Below, in pieces: positions 26,162 to 39,200 of a stretch of DNA of 64,000 nucleotides. The notes under the pieces were generated by a model. The model was not told the origin of the DNA. It saw only the letters and a program-made list of their open reading frames with translations, and ran no database searches. The stretch lies in the NCBI RefSeq assembly GCF_003590095.1, contig NC_039480.1:13431328-13495327 (forward strand), written 5' to 3'. Source of the stretch: Trichoplusia ni (Eukaryota > Arthropoda > Insecta > Lepidoptera > Noctuidae). How positions within the stretch are numbered: position 1 is the first letter of the stretch; the number at the start of each line of letters is the position of its first letter. The position numbers and the translations under genes were made by a program.

Positions 26162-26266
26162 AAAAAATCAGTTCAGTGTCAATTACGTTTTTATAGAGTA
26201 GCATTGTTTATACGTACTTTACTTATCTTTACAAGGCTCGGTAGTTGATCCCACTAGGTAATAAAA
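26162..26266 (-). repeat. Interspersed repeat G, copy 2 (inverted)
   Basis: Reverse complement of the copy at 15034-15151, lacking an 11-13 bp segment in the left part. 76 bp match with one difference. Confidence 0.85.
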
Positions 26267-27836
26267 AGAACTTTTCCACCTAAATCTTAATGAAATATTA
26301 ACATACACGTTTCAAATGAACCTAAAGTAGTGACACGCAGAATTATTTCTTACCTATATAATACCAACTGATACAAGCCATATTCAGGGGGTAGTTAAAA
26401 AAGAAGAAACCAGCATAAGAAGTTGTCTTTTAAATGATTGAGTCAATAACCAAAAAATATGAATCTTGGCACTTCTGTCTTTTAGTAACAAGAGCCTTGT
26501 TGATTTATACTCCACCTAAAAATAGAGTTACTTTCAGATTGATCAAATCACTGTATGTATCTATATCGTTCACATTGAACGATGATTCAACGTTAATCAC
26601 GTGCAAGTTGGAGATAAAACTATTTATATTTACCTATATATCTGCAAAAAAAATCCCTAAATGAAAATGTACATTGCGTAAATCTAACTAGAGAATCTTG
26701 ACCACAATCTAAGTTAGATATCAGATATGAAGATTTCTTAATAATACTTTTCACTGATGATTCATAGACTTCAGATTTTCCTACGAGGCAACCTACAATA
26801 GTTGTTTGTTGCGGCGGTTAGTTAAAATTATGATATCTCGCAAGGTATGAAGTTCAATAAAATGAATTACAACTTTGGGACAGTAGGCATCAGACATTAG
26901 AAACCTCTAATGTTGTCTGTTTCTCTACTATATTGTACATGAAAAAGCTTCCTCTTGGAACAATATCTATCGAAAAAATAGCATCAGAATCTGTTGCGGA
27001 GTTTAAAAGATTACAGCATATATAGGGACAGACAGACAGCGCAGACATTTTATAATATGTAGTGATTCCAGTTCCCCAACCTTAGATTTCCTTCATATTT
27101 TCTCCCTTTGTTTATAATCAAATTTCGCAAGTTAAATTTGATCTGCTTTAAGGTTTATTAGACTGGAATTTTCTATTCATTCGGATTTCGCGTGACAATG
27201 TAATATTAAGATAACACGGAGCTGGAAGAAGGCCATACTCCACTTAAGAAGTTTCTTGTCGGGTTTTCTCTGTATTAAATAAATTTCCCCAAAATCAAAA
27301 ATGTTTTTTTTTTTTAATTTTAGTTTATACCATTACCATATGAAAGTGAAATGTATTTTTTTTTACTTTACCGTGGCAGCGAGGAGAATAGAGAAGGACA
27401 TCATGAAGGTACTCGATTTTCAGATATATGAATGAATAGATCAAATGATAATGATACGAATTTTACGTCAAGTTAGTCACATATTCAGGCATTGTTATTT
27501 CATGAAAAGCAATCTATTTAATTGTTATTGTTCTCGTAGCCTTGGCTATTTTCACTTGTGAAAAACAATTAAAAGCGTATCAATCAAAAATCCAGTCAAA
27601 CTATATATTTTTGAACTTATATTACAAGATCTTCTTACGTATTTGAAACAAAACACTGACAAACAAATTCTTGATAATTATCTCATATGACAGCTCCTTA
27701 AGATTTTTATTTATCTTAAATATGGCTAGCATGAACTTGTTATCAGATGCTCTGTCATACATAGAGATAACACCTGGATAGGAGGTTGTATTGACGATTG
27801 TATCATGTGAAATAGTATATCGTAGTATTTATTGTC
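26267..27836. other. Gene-free sequence upstream of gene A
   Basis: Would contain the gene A promoter if it has an untranslated first exon. No GC-rich island or clear core promoter stands out. Confidence 0.4.
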
Positions 27837-27840
27837 TTTT

Positions 27841-27876
27841 TAGTATACAGTTGTGTTTGGTTCGTGGAGCACCAAC
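27841..27876 (+). promoter_or_regulatory. Possible 5'UTR start of gene A (initiator-like or UTR splice acceptor)
   Basis: Just before the ATG at 27877 lies a pyrimidine run ending in TTTTTAG at 27837-27843, followed by ATACAGTTGTG. This can be read in two ways: as a splice acceptor from an untranslated first exon further upstream, or as an arthropod-type initiator (ACAGTT, +1 near 27849) giving a very short 5'UTR. No TATA box at the right distance is evident. The two readings cannot be separated without transcript data. Confidence 0.25.
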
Positions 27877-30800
27877 ATGACTCTTACGGGATGGAGGCGT
27901 GTTATGAACAAAGGTATGTTGTAGTTTTATAAATTATAATTGTATTATATAACTTTTAAAGACGTTTTATTTTAATAAACATTACAATAATAATACAGTG
28001 GACCAAAACAAAATTATTCGTAGCATCAGGTGATGACAATTTCTATGAAAGACGGACACTTTTTTTTTTAATATAGACTGTTAGTTTTTGAGAAACGTTG
28101 TTCTTTTTTTTTTTGCTTTTTTTGATATTTTTTAAGGCCAGTGTGACCCGTTTTCCGGTTTCCTATTGAGATGAAATCTACTGCGTATACGTATTATGAA
28201 AAATAATATAGAGCTCAACTTATCCTGAATCTTGAAGATGAAAGTAGGTTTGCCTTAATAATAGGACAACCCCGTCGAGTTTGGGTTCCCTTGATTTGTC
28301 TTGAGTAGTCTGGTTGACCAGTTTTTTTATTAATGTCGATTTTTTTTATAATATGCGAGTTTTAGAAACTAGAGAGCTACAGCATTTTTGCAGGTAGAAA
28401 AAGCGCAAAATTTGCAATTAACCTTCCATATAATCTGTGTGACGTAACTGCGGTACTAATAATAATTATCTTCCGAATAGCATTATTTGTTTGTTTAGCT
28501 AAATACGTAACATTACTTCGGGTTGACTTTTATAATACCAGCCTATAAACCTAACTGCTGGTTGAAGATTTTAGATTCTCTTATTTGGTCTAGGTTCATT
28601 TAGATGATGCAAAGAGCCTTGCGACCCAGCTGTGGTGGTAGAAGCAATAGTGCTGACGCGTGACAATTCAATGGGATTGTTCGAAAGGTTCACCGTGGCC
28701 CCGGTCAAAGGAAGGAACATGGATGAGTTTTAGTCAGTAGAAGTCTGGCACTCAATTTCGCTCAAAGAAAAGCGGGTCATTTGATGATTTGACATGCGAA
28801 CAAAAATAAGGTTCCCTTGCGAAAGTTTTCTTCACTTCAGTGGTGTCTTTGAAAAAAAAAACCTCATGCATTCAAATCCATATAAAAAACCATGCAAGGT
28901 TGACTTTTTGATATTGACTATTCCACTTTAAGACGTTATTATTAACAGTCAGTAAGTAAGACCTTCTCTAAATTTGCGCGTGACTAAGCTTGTCAATTAT
29001 AAATTGAATCATTTTTCAAAATACGTCAATTCTGCATTATCAGCGATGTTGACAATAATAGTATTGTCAAACAAGCAGGAAAACAACATGAAAAAATAAT
29101 AATCTTCTTCTCGCCTTGTACAAGGCATAGGATAGACACCAGCTGTTTACGTAATACTCTGGTTTCATACTGTTCAGAATAATCTTTTTAATAACTATTA
29201 TGTGACGAAATGCTAATAATTTAATACTAGTCCGACTCGCGTCCACTTCGCTCTATGGAGAAGAAGAAGTCCGGCTGTGTATGTTATACGAAATAATAAG
29301 TCCCAGTATATGTTTAGACCATGTGCCATAATGTGTTGCGTTAGTAAACCGTGCCGACGTACATTATGCACACTTTTGCATAGCAAACTTTACCATAAAA
29401 CGAGTATCGAGCATAAAGAATGTGTCTCAGGTGACACTTTTGACTACAACATTATCGCCACTAGTGCACAGTGCCGTTGCACAGTGATTTGGCTTGAAGA
29501 CATAATGGCCAATCGGCTATCCTGGCTTACATCCTGCATCGACAGACTTTGGCTCTAAATGCAATATAAGTGTCAAAGTTCTAGGAAAAATCTTGTATTC
29601 TATCCAAAATGAAAAACAAAAAAGTTTGTTTGTTCTTAAACGTCACTGTTGCTATCGTAAGCTCACAGATCAGTAATATCATCGAAAACCTTTTAAAAAA
29701 ATTGATAAGTTGAAATTATCTTAAAGTTATCAATATTATTGTTGACGTAATACAAAATGACTCCCGCAAATAATAAAGGCTTTAAATCCATCGCAGATAA
29801 AAATATCTTCCAAATACTTGATTGATAAAACAAAAGAAAACATCACACATCCTCCTTCGGCTCTATTTTCGAAAGTAAAAGGCGTATCGAAGTTGCAAAA
29901 GTCTTTTAAATAACTTCTCACATTAGTCAAATATTTCGGTTATTTACTTTTGTATAAAAAAACACCTGAAATATTTACAAACCTAACCCTTTTTGCCATT
30001 CAATATGGCAATGCTGCAAACCTTTTGGGTATCTTTCCTCCTAGCCGGAGATGTGGAGGTTTTATTTTTATTTACTTACAAAATTGTCGAATTATTTCAA
30101 TGCATCCTCGGTGTTAAAACTAGTTGACTTCAAAAGTAAATTACATTTGCAGTTCCTAATCAAGTCGTCCTGACAAACACAATAAAACTATACCTGTAAC
30201 GTTTTGGTTCACTAGCTTGTCACGTTTTAAAACAAACGAGTATCGTTCGTATCTCTAGTAATCTAAGCTACATTTTTCTTTGCAGTACTCTTTATACCCC
30301 AGCGTTATGTGCTGGGGGTAATGGGTCTCTTCGCGTTGGCCAACGCGTTCACGATGCGGGTTTGTCTCAGCATGACGATTGTACAAATGGTGCTCCATGT
30401 GGCTCCGTCTGAGCATATTGTTGGAAGTACCTGCCCGGATAGCAGCGCCTCTTCATCAAACACGTCTCCTGTGAGCAATGTGTCCGTGGTGTTTGAGGTA
30501 TGACTATTGAGAATTATATGGTTTTATCCAGTTACTAGGTCGTCTTTTCCTGCAATTTCCCAATTTACATTCTTCCTGATGGGTAAAAGTGGTGTCAGAT
30601 AACTCATCATCAAAATTGGTTTGGCCTGTCTATATTTCTTCACGAACATTCTTATTTTTAATTATGTCACGATTTGCTTGAAATGTTATTATTAAAAAAA
30701 TTAGAAATTCCTAAAGTGAAATTAAATTTGCCATCAAAAAAATGATATATGAATTTACTAATAAAAATATTAGCAAAGATCTATTTCTTTCTAAGAAATA

Positions 30801-33800
30801 AAATACCTGTTAAATAGTACAAAAATAGAAAATAGTTTATATTTCAATTTTACAGGGTCGAGAGCGTTATGATTGGGACGAAGCTACACAAGGCTTGCTT
30901 CTCAGCGCGTTCTATTACGGCTATGTCATCACACATTTGCCAGGGGGATTAATGGCTGAAAAATTCGGCGGGAAATGGACCTTGGGCTTCGGGCTCTTGA
31001 TGACGTCAGTGACCACAGCTATTACCCCTTGGGCAGTAACTATTGGTGGAGCAACTGGTCTATTCATTATTAGAGTTATTCAAGGCATGGGTGAGGTAAG
31101 TTTGGACGTCGTTAAGCTAGCTGTATCACGAGTTGCAGTATCTTTACTGTATCGATAAGGAAATCATCTATTGACAAATTGTCATTTGTTGTGAGCAAAT
31201 GCGTCATCGTGCTTAGACATAAGTTGAGTCTTTTATGAGCTTCTTATGTAATAGTTATATAATATGTTCTAGCTTTTTACTGACTACCTTTTTCCGGATA
31301 GGAGCTGAAATTCATATTTTTATTGAATTTTTAACAGGGACCAGTGACACCGGCTTTTGTTCTGCTACTTGCACGATGGGCTCCTCCCGCAGAAAGGTCT
31401 CGTTTCGGTGCTATGATATTCGGAGGCGCTCAAATCGGAAACGTCTTCGGGCCATACGTTTCTGGAATACTCCTTGCCGATGGTGGTGATTGGGCTAACG
31501 TTTTTTACGTATTTGGTGGACTTGGAATCATATGGTTCGTGTTTTGGGTAAGGATCGTCTGATTTTATTGTTATAATAATATAATATATTTTCTAAAAGA
31601 TAGATATACATAAAATCGATTTAATAAGATCATACTGAAAATATTTGCAATAGGGTTGATGTAAATGCAAATATAAATCGATTGAATAACAGGAAATGTA
31701 ACTTACGCTTGACGTCACTCCTGTGCATAAACTCTGAGAAGTTGTTACGTAACAATAGTTTGTCTTTGTCAATTTTTATTGTTCAGATAAGGGCGAAACA
31801 CGTGTCTAATATCTATTTAAATATCTGTATCACGAACAGTTGTCATCCTTCCAATCCTATGTCAAGTTAAGCTACATATATTCCTCAAGTAAAAAGGGTT
31901 CTTTTTAATAATTTCAGGCATTCTTATGTTACAACACTCCAAATACTCATCCATTTATATCAGACGAGGAACGAGAATATTTAAACAAGAATATAATAGC
32001 CTCCGGTTTACACAAGAAATTGGACCCCGTACCATTCAAGGCGCTGTTACGATCCGCTCCTTTGTGGGTCCTCATAATGGCAGCAGTAAGTGTCTTTACT
32101 ACAGTTAAGCAATTTTCTTTAAGTGATCTCGGAAAGCAATACAACAACAAAGTTAGGGTCGTTTTCCTTGTGATTGTCAGTATTGGAAATACGTTACTTT
32201 GAAATACTCTTTAGTTAGCAATAGGGTTGATGAAGTCGGATTAAGTAGACTGAGGCAGAATTGTAAATACTTTTTGTTCATCCGCATTTTTTTAAGAAGT
32301 AATGATCAACTTTTTGATTTACTTATACAAAAAGAGACTCCGCACAAAGGAATTATATCAGAATATTCTAAACACATGTTGAAGACATCCAGACTCAGAA
32401 CAAGCGTTTGTGACATGGATCCCTATAACCTATATTACTCCGCTATCTGTGCAGTAGTTTTTGTTGTTGTCATCAATAAGTATTGTAAATAATTTGTAAA
32501 TTAGTACAAAAAATAATTGATACATAACTTGTTTTGTTTTTACTTTCAGTCTACAATTATATTTATTCATCATTTGCGACCACCCATTTATTGACAGTAT
32601 AAATGCCACACCAATGTCGTTGTTTGTGTTATAATTTTATGTTTTAATTTTAGATTGGCCACGACTGGGGATATTTCTCAATGATAACTGATCTTCCAAA
32701 GTATTTCTCCGATGTCTTAAGGTTCAATATCAAAGAAACAGGATTGATGTCAGCTCTGCCATACATTGCGATGTACGTCTGTTCGTTCATCTTCGCCAGC
32801 TTCTGCGATCTATGCGTAAGGAAAAAATGGCATAGCATTGGAACTGGAAGGAAAATCTATACAACTGTCTGTGAGTGCAATACTTAATCGGTATCAATAA
32901 ATCTGTTGCCACTAATTAAAAACCAACACTAATTGTCAATTAATCCGTGATAAAGGAGTATTTCACAAGAGTTTTGGTGCCATTCGATTGTGTTATTTAC
33001 AGCTCTTTAAAACACGCTCAATAACAACAGTCATTTTATTACCTATCTTAATTTATCCAATTAGATACATTAGTATTTCTGCTAATGGCCTATTTACAGT
33101 TCTATTTTTTATCTACTTATTTTTTTGTTATGTTCATATTTCACAATCGAGGTTATTATTTCAGCGTCTACAATACCAGCTATTTTCATTATCCTGGCTT
33201 CGTATTCCGGTTGCAATCGCACTGCGGCTGTCGGTCTCTTCATCGCTTCGATGGCCTTCATGGGCGGCTTCTACAGCAGTGTCAAGATCAATGCCATGGA
33301 CATAGCTCCGAACTACGCTGGAACTTGTTCAGCCTTTGTTAATGGGATTGCCGCAATTTCTGGTATTATTACGCCGTATCTGATCGGGTTATTGACTCCT
33401 GATGTAAGTATTATTGTAATAAATATTGGTAAATGTTTGAGGGGAAAAATATTGATATGTTAGGGCTAAACTTTGTCTAAACTCCGTCTGTTATAATTTT
33501 ATGAGTCTGATGGTAATATTTAATTCATTATAAATAAGAATTCAGCAACGTCAACACGTCGCATCACGGAAATTAAGTTGCATTTTCTTGACTATAAATT
33601 GCTGAGAAATAAAGAAAGCCAGTCTTTACAAAAAAGTGGAGTAACTAATTGGTTAAAGTTAAAAAATATTCAGGAAGGCTTGAACAGAATGAAAAAAATG
33701 TTCTTCGGATGAGTTAATTCGATCTGACATTTGCAAGATTAGTCAAGCGTAATGCCCTTCTTTAATTCTAATTAAGCTTAAAACATTACTTGCAGTTTAA

Positions 33801-34163
33801 TATTTTCGATAATAGTCGAATTCTGGATAATAGTATTATTATAACTGACTACCGGGATGAATAAATATTAAAATAAGAATATTAATCGTAGATATCAGTG
33901 AAGTAATATTCTATTTGTTTTTCCAGCAAACAATCCAACAATGGCGGATAGCATTCTGGACCATATTCGCAGTATTAATAGGGACGAATTTGGTGTACGT
34001 CATCTGGGGATCTGGTGAGCAGCAATGGTGGGATGACGTCGATAAATACGGATACCCTCCGGGCTGGAAGCACGGGCCTCTGAAGAAACGAGACATCCCT
34101 CCCGATGGAGAAAAGAAAGTTGTTTATCCAAAACATGACCATTCACCTGTATCAAATGACTGA
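27877..34163 (+). CDS. SLC17-family MFS transporter, gene A (8 coding exons, 519 aa)
   Basis: Complete anion transporter of the SLC17 (sialin / putative inorganic phosphate cotransporter) family. Exons: 27877-27913, 30286-30497, 30856-31095, 31338-31547, 31918-32085, 32654-32870, 33165-33403, 33927-34163. All introns are GT-AG with phases 1,0,0,0,0,1,0, and the sum is exactly 520 codons with the stop. TM1 holds TMRVCLS (Arg37). An extracellular/luminal loop (about 49-95) has sequons at Asn71 and Asn77. Exon 3 carries GYVITHLPGG (His110) and RVIQGMGE (Arg156, Glu163). Exon 4 continues with WAPPAERSRF, an SLC17 hallmark, and GGAQIGN. The central loop plus TM7 reads KALLRSAPLW then IGHDWGYF. Exon 7 has PNYAGT and YLIGLLTP. 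About 12 membrane segments are expected, and 519 residues fits the family. The cytosolic tail contains EQQWWDD and GYPPGWK. The start codon is inferred from matching the first exon of gene B (both begin M-x-x-T/L-GW). The position of sialin Glu171 is Gln159 here. The substrate cannot be read from sequence. Confidence 0.93.
28670..28752 (+). repeat. Interspersed repeat D, copy 2 (gene A intron 1)
   Basis: Contains GGTTCACCGTGGCCCCGG, then AAGGAACATGGATGAGTTTT and AGTCAGTAGAAGTCTGGCA. It matches 4650-4731 and is a familiar lepidopteran dispersed sequence. The class is unclear. Confidence 0.55.
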
Positions 34164-34173
34164 TTTACTATAA

Positions 34174-34179
34174 AATAAA
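34174..34179 (+). terminator. Polyadenylation signal AATAAA of gene A
   Basis: A canonical AATAAA begins 11 bases after the stop codon of gene A. It is followed at 34200-34215 by a T/GT-rich stretch (CTGTTGTTTGTG) of the kind that binds cleavage factors. The implied 3'UTR is very short, about 30-40 bases. Confidence 0.65.
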
Positions 34180-34619
34180 AAGGTTTAATGTTCCTTTAGT
34201 CTGTTGTTTGTGTATTTATTTATTTCAAATCCAAACTTTCTAACCTTAAAAGACTATAAATTTTTGCATTTTCTTGTACGTTGAGATGAGACTTGATGAA
34301 TTTAAAAGAATGAAACATTTATAATTCATTAAGAACATTTGTCTTGTTAACTTTTTCGTCGATTATGCACATAGTAGTTTTGTTAAATAATTCTACTTGT
34401 ATACGAGTGTCTGTTTTATGGTTGTGAACTCCCTCTAAAGGGTAGCACCGATTCCTATAATATAAGTATGCTTGTGGATAGCACTTTGGATGATTTAGAT
34501 TCACTAATCAATCCGGCAAAATAAAGTTCTCCCGATCAGCCAACAAAATACTATTCACATCTTAAATACCATTCAAATTCTATACAGGAGTTTTTAAACT
34601 ATGTTACACACACGTTTAA

Positions 34620-34925
34620 CACGGTCGATCCACTGTCGCGTGACCATCTAATAAATGTCATAGCGAGTTCCTCCGTGTTTCGAAAGGCACATTAAACTGT
34701 GGGACCCAGCTGTCATTCATACATCTTTGACAGTGGTTATAGGTAGTCAAAAGCTAGAAAGTCTGACAACCAGTCACACTTAGGGATGTTGCCTAGGTAA
34801 CTGGGTTGAAGAGGTCAGATAAGTAGTGGCTCCTTGCAAAATATTTACTAATACTTAGCTGCATTCGGTAAGACTGGAAGCCGACCGCAGTATTGTTGGG
34901 AAAATTATATTGGCTTGGATGATGA
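34620..34925 (+). mobile_element. 5S-rRNA-headed SINE copy between genes A and B
   Basis: The head is reduced (GGTCGATCCACTGTCGCGTG then ACCATC). The body is well kept: CATAGCGAGTTCCTCCGTGT, GTGGGACCCAGCTGTCATTC and CTAGGTAACTGGGTTGAAGA. The tail is GATGATGATG. Confidence 0.8.
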
Positions 34926-36211
34926 TGATTATTCAAGTTCTATTAGAATAACATAAGGAAAACAATATCTAAGCCTCGTGCATTTAGAAAAACGTCACAG
35001 CTGTCATCCTAATCTTGAGATGCGACACAGATCTGCGTAAACCTTTTAAACTACTGATAAATGTAATTTATCTCAATCATGTCAAAACTATTGACGACGC
35101 GAGTAATGCTGAGCGAGTGTGTCGCAAATAAATTCGTATGAGAGGTCTTAGAAGTTCTTTTACTGTTGACAATTTAATTTTATTATTTTTATTTTCTTTT
35201 AAGAATGCCATGCAACATGAATATCCATGCAGATAAGCACTGTAATCACCAGCATATGGAATGGCGTGTATTAGGAATTTAAAGCTAATACTTCGATTTG
35301 TATGTATGTTTGTATAACCAAAAGTGATACAGTGATTCCATTACAACGCTGTTATAATTATCGCTGAATACTTCATAGTGAAACAATCTAGTGCTCCACT
35401 GTCATCCAATTTTATTTGTATTTTAAAAAAGAAAGCGCAAAAGAATATCCAGTACCTTTAAGGCATAAGAAATTACTAATTACGTATTCAAATATAGTTT
35501 TAAAAATCTCTCTACCAATAAAACATACCTTATGAATTTTTTTTGTATTAATTATTAAACATCAATAGGGGCAAAATTTACTACTATACAAGGACAAGAC
35601 CGTACACATGACAAATACAATTTAATTACTTTGTATTTTCATCTAAAAATAATTATATTGCCTCTTATCTCAATTGAAGGGAATTTTTATTTTTATTTTT
35701 TTACAACTTCCTTAGTTATATTGTAGCACTCAACGCTTTATTTTGTCCAAGGTTGTAATAAACAATAATAGCAGGAAAATGGACCAACGGGCTTCAATCA
35801 GAATCGTTCATGTTCTCAAAGAAATCAGAATATAATTAAATTTATTAGGCCTATTCAAATATAATTGGTTTTTAGAAGACTGTGTGAATTGTCCCTGTGG
35901 TCTAAATGTTCCTGCCTGCAAAACCCCGTCAAGGTTTCAATAAGGCTTAATTTGATCGACTTTTTGAGTGATGAGTAAGTTTTTACTACAAAACTCTCAC
36001 TTATTTATTAAATAAGTATCACGTGCCGATTCCCAACGTCTAATGACACTTCAGTTCAATATTTTAGAATACCAGTAAATGATAAATAAAAAATTGGGCA
36101 TACAGGCATTTTAAACTCTAGATCTAAATTAACACAATTTAAAACTAGAAACACAGAGGTATCGATGGAATAACATGGAAAAGAAACAACTTTACATTGG
36201 AATTAAATAAT

Positions 36212-36217
36212 CTTATT
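36212..36217 (-). terminator. Candidate variant poly(A) signal of gene B (AATAAG)
   Basis: Read on the minus strand this is AATAAG, about 66 bases past the stop of gene B. The nearest canonical AATAAA on that strand is at 36004-36009, about 275 bases past the stop. Either could serve; 3' end data would decide. Confidence 0.3.
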
Positions 36218-36282
36218 CATAAATAACAAAATTAGCCTATTATAGTTACAATATTTACAAAAAGAGTAAGTTAAGCAGTCGT

Positions 36283-39200
36283 TTAGTTTTTGTCTTTTTC
36301 GACGTTTTCGGTCTTTTGTCCTTCTGAGTCGCCCTGTCTCGTGGGCAGATCACCGTACTTCCAACCTTCAGGGTAACCGTGAACCTTGACATCATCCCAC
36401 CATAGCTGCTCTCCCTTCGCGAACAAGACGTAGATAATGTTGGTCACAACTAAGACGCCAAGGCACACCCAGAAGGCGACACGCCATTGCTCCAACGTTG
36501 ACTGTTAAAGAAGAAAAATATAGTAAGTAATTTATCAATATCGCATTTTTAACAACTTGTACTACTGTAGAACAAACAAACAAAACAAAAGTAACTGCGA
36601 ACGAAATCGTAACGAATGCGGCAATAATTAGAGTATTTAGATTAGTTCCGTAACACAATGGCAAGGTCTAAGCGCAAAACTAACTGGCGGTAAAATAGTT
36701 TACTATATTCTGTAGGCAATAAATCTAGAACAATATATAAATAATATTTTTTTAAATTCTTATACAATACTTTCTAAAATTCAAGTGAAAAAAATCTCAA
36801 CCTACATTTGGCGTCAGTAGTCCAATGAGATACGGTGAAATAATTCCTGAGATGGCAGCGATACCATTGACCATAGCTGTGGTGGTACCAGCATAGTTCG
36901 GGCTGATATCCAAGGGATTGATCTTCATGCCACTGTAGTAAGCCCCCATGAGAGTCATGGCGAAGATGAACCAGAAAACGGCAAGAGTCGTATCACAGCC
37001 AGAGTACGAAGCCATGATGATGCAAATACCGGGACCGCTTGCCGCTGTGATAAAAAATACACGATGAAGTTATTAAACGAATCACAATTATTGTAACGAG
37101 ATCATTGTTTGATTGAAACAAGGAAAGGTGTTAAGGAAAGGAGGTGTTGAAGTGATTATAAATGTCTCTTTTTCAGTGTCAAGTACATTTAAATGAACTA
37201 GTTCCAATTCTTTATTTGTTTTTCTTAGCAAAGAAATGATGACATTGATTACATGCCAATGGCTATTTCTGCTAACTATGGATAAATTGGAATATTAAAC
37301 TATGATTATTGCTATCGACTGGTTAAGATTCAGATAACATATGTAAGAACTTACCAATAGTTGTGTAAATCTTTCTCGCATTCTTTATGGAGTGGTATCC
37401 TCTCTTGACGCAGAAGTCGCAAATGAGACCGAAGAAGAATGAAGCGATCCACATTGCCACATACGGTAAAGCTGACAGTATACCAGTAGACTTGATGTTG
37501 AACTTGAGGACGTCAGTCATGTATTTAGGAAGGTCGGTGACCATTGTGAAGTATCCCCAATCGTGACCAATCTGTAAGAAAGTAAAGTTCAATTTCTGTT
37601 GGCTTTTAATTGAACGTTCATAGATGTACAAGATACACGCCATGTGGAAAGGTAATTTATGAGAAAAAAGCATGTTTCGAACTGAGTTGTCTATTTATTT
37701 TACTGTAGCCAACGTTCAATCATTATTTCCCTTTTCCTGACTTTGCTTATATTTATTTTAACGTTAATATGGGCTCACAAGAATGCATAATTTCTAAAAA
37801 AATCGGGAAAATTTTTTACGAGCATAGTAACATAATACATCGCAATCTATTTAGAAAATAATATTGCTCTACTTTAATGACCAACAAGTCTTAAGAGGAA
37901 TTCAGAAATATCAATCGGAAATCATCGGTAAAGATTAAATCTCCAATTTGCTTCAGAACTATATATGTGACATAAATATGTCTACACAATTACATAGATA
38001 TATCTAAAAGGTGATAAGTTGAGATTTCATCTGATAAATAGCTTGTTAGAATAATCTTAGTGTTTTTCTAGTGGTTCACTGCAGTATTTTTATCAGATTA
38101 TATAAAAATCTGGGGCAATATAAATAAGAAATCACTACCTTTTATGTCAATAAGATAAAAGACCGCATGAAAGCCTTGAATAAATATTTTTCAAAACCTT
38201 TGTTTTCCAAATGTTTGTGTCGATTCTGACGAAATAGCATTTCAAATCTCTCAAATCAAAAAACGACGTTAAACCACCACGGCCACGGCCTGTGTTTCCC
38301 CAGCAGCCTGGTGAATAGATAAAAATAAAAGAGCGTTTTTACTTACACCAGCAATAATCAGGGCCCACAAAGGTACAGATCGGAGCAACGCCTTCCATGG
38401 GATGGGGTCCAACCTCTTTGAATAAGTGTGGATCAAGGCATCAACGTTTTGGTTCAAGAATTTTTTCTCGCTGTCTGAGATGAAGGGATGGGTGTTCGGT
38501 GTGCTGTAGCAAAGCAAAGACTGAAAAAAAAAACGTTTTTTAGTTTTTAATGTAAAATAATAAAAAGCAGATACTAAAATGACTAAACTCAGGAGTCGTT
38601 TTATTTCGTTTCAGAGCTTCATTCAGTCTTCCATTTGTGGAGTCATATCAATCGATTAGTATATAACGGGAACGTAAAAAAAAATTTTCATGCAGTCATA
38701 CAGCCAAGTTAGTTAAATCTTCATCACATTTACAAAGAGTTCCTAATTCAAAGCCGGTGAAAAAGTATAAGCGAGACACCGTTAGGCATAGTGCAGTAAT
38801 GCGTCTTGGTTTCACACTCTCAATAGCCCTGTCGCAAGGCCCTTGAACAGTCACAATTATGCTTGGAAAACAGATAAAGCGAAAAATAAAATTTAGCATG
38901 TTTTCCGCTAAAGCATTATTTGTCCGTTAAATACCGCTCAATATTTGAAGGCATTCATCAATCATAGTAGTGTTAATTGATGTTAATTTAAGAGTCACGC
39001 TCTATAATTATAGAATATCATTATCTATCAATAAACACATAATTATAATATACTGTGTAAATATTTGATTTGATAGAAATACTTGAGTGTGATGTGCAAA
39101 AACTGATGTGGTACAGTATTATTGTTATAACACTTCAAATGGCATCCATGTGTAAGTTTTTAATGGAAAATTTAAGCGATTCTCGGCCTTTACATTGATA

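Larger units (their letters stand above)
34190..36282. other. Convergent intergenic spacer between genes A and B
   Basis: About 2.1 kb separates the two stop codons. It contains one 5S-headed SINE copy (34620-34925) and otherwise AT-rich sequence. Possible gene B poly(A) signals lie at its right end. I saw no third SLC17 exon or exon remnant in it on either strand. Confidence 0.6.
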
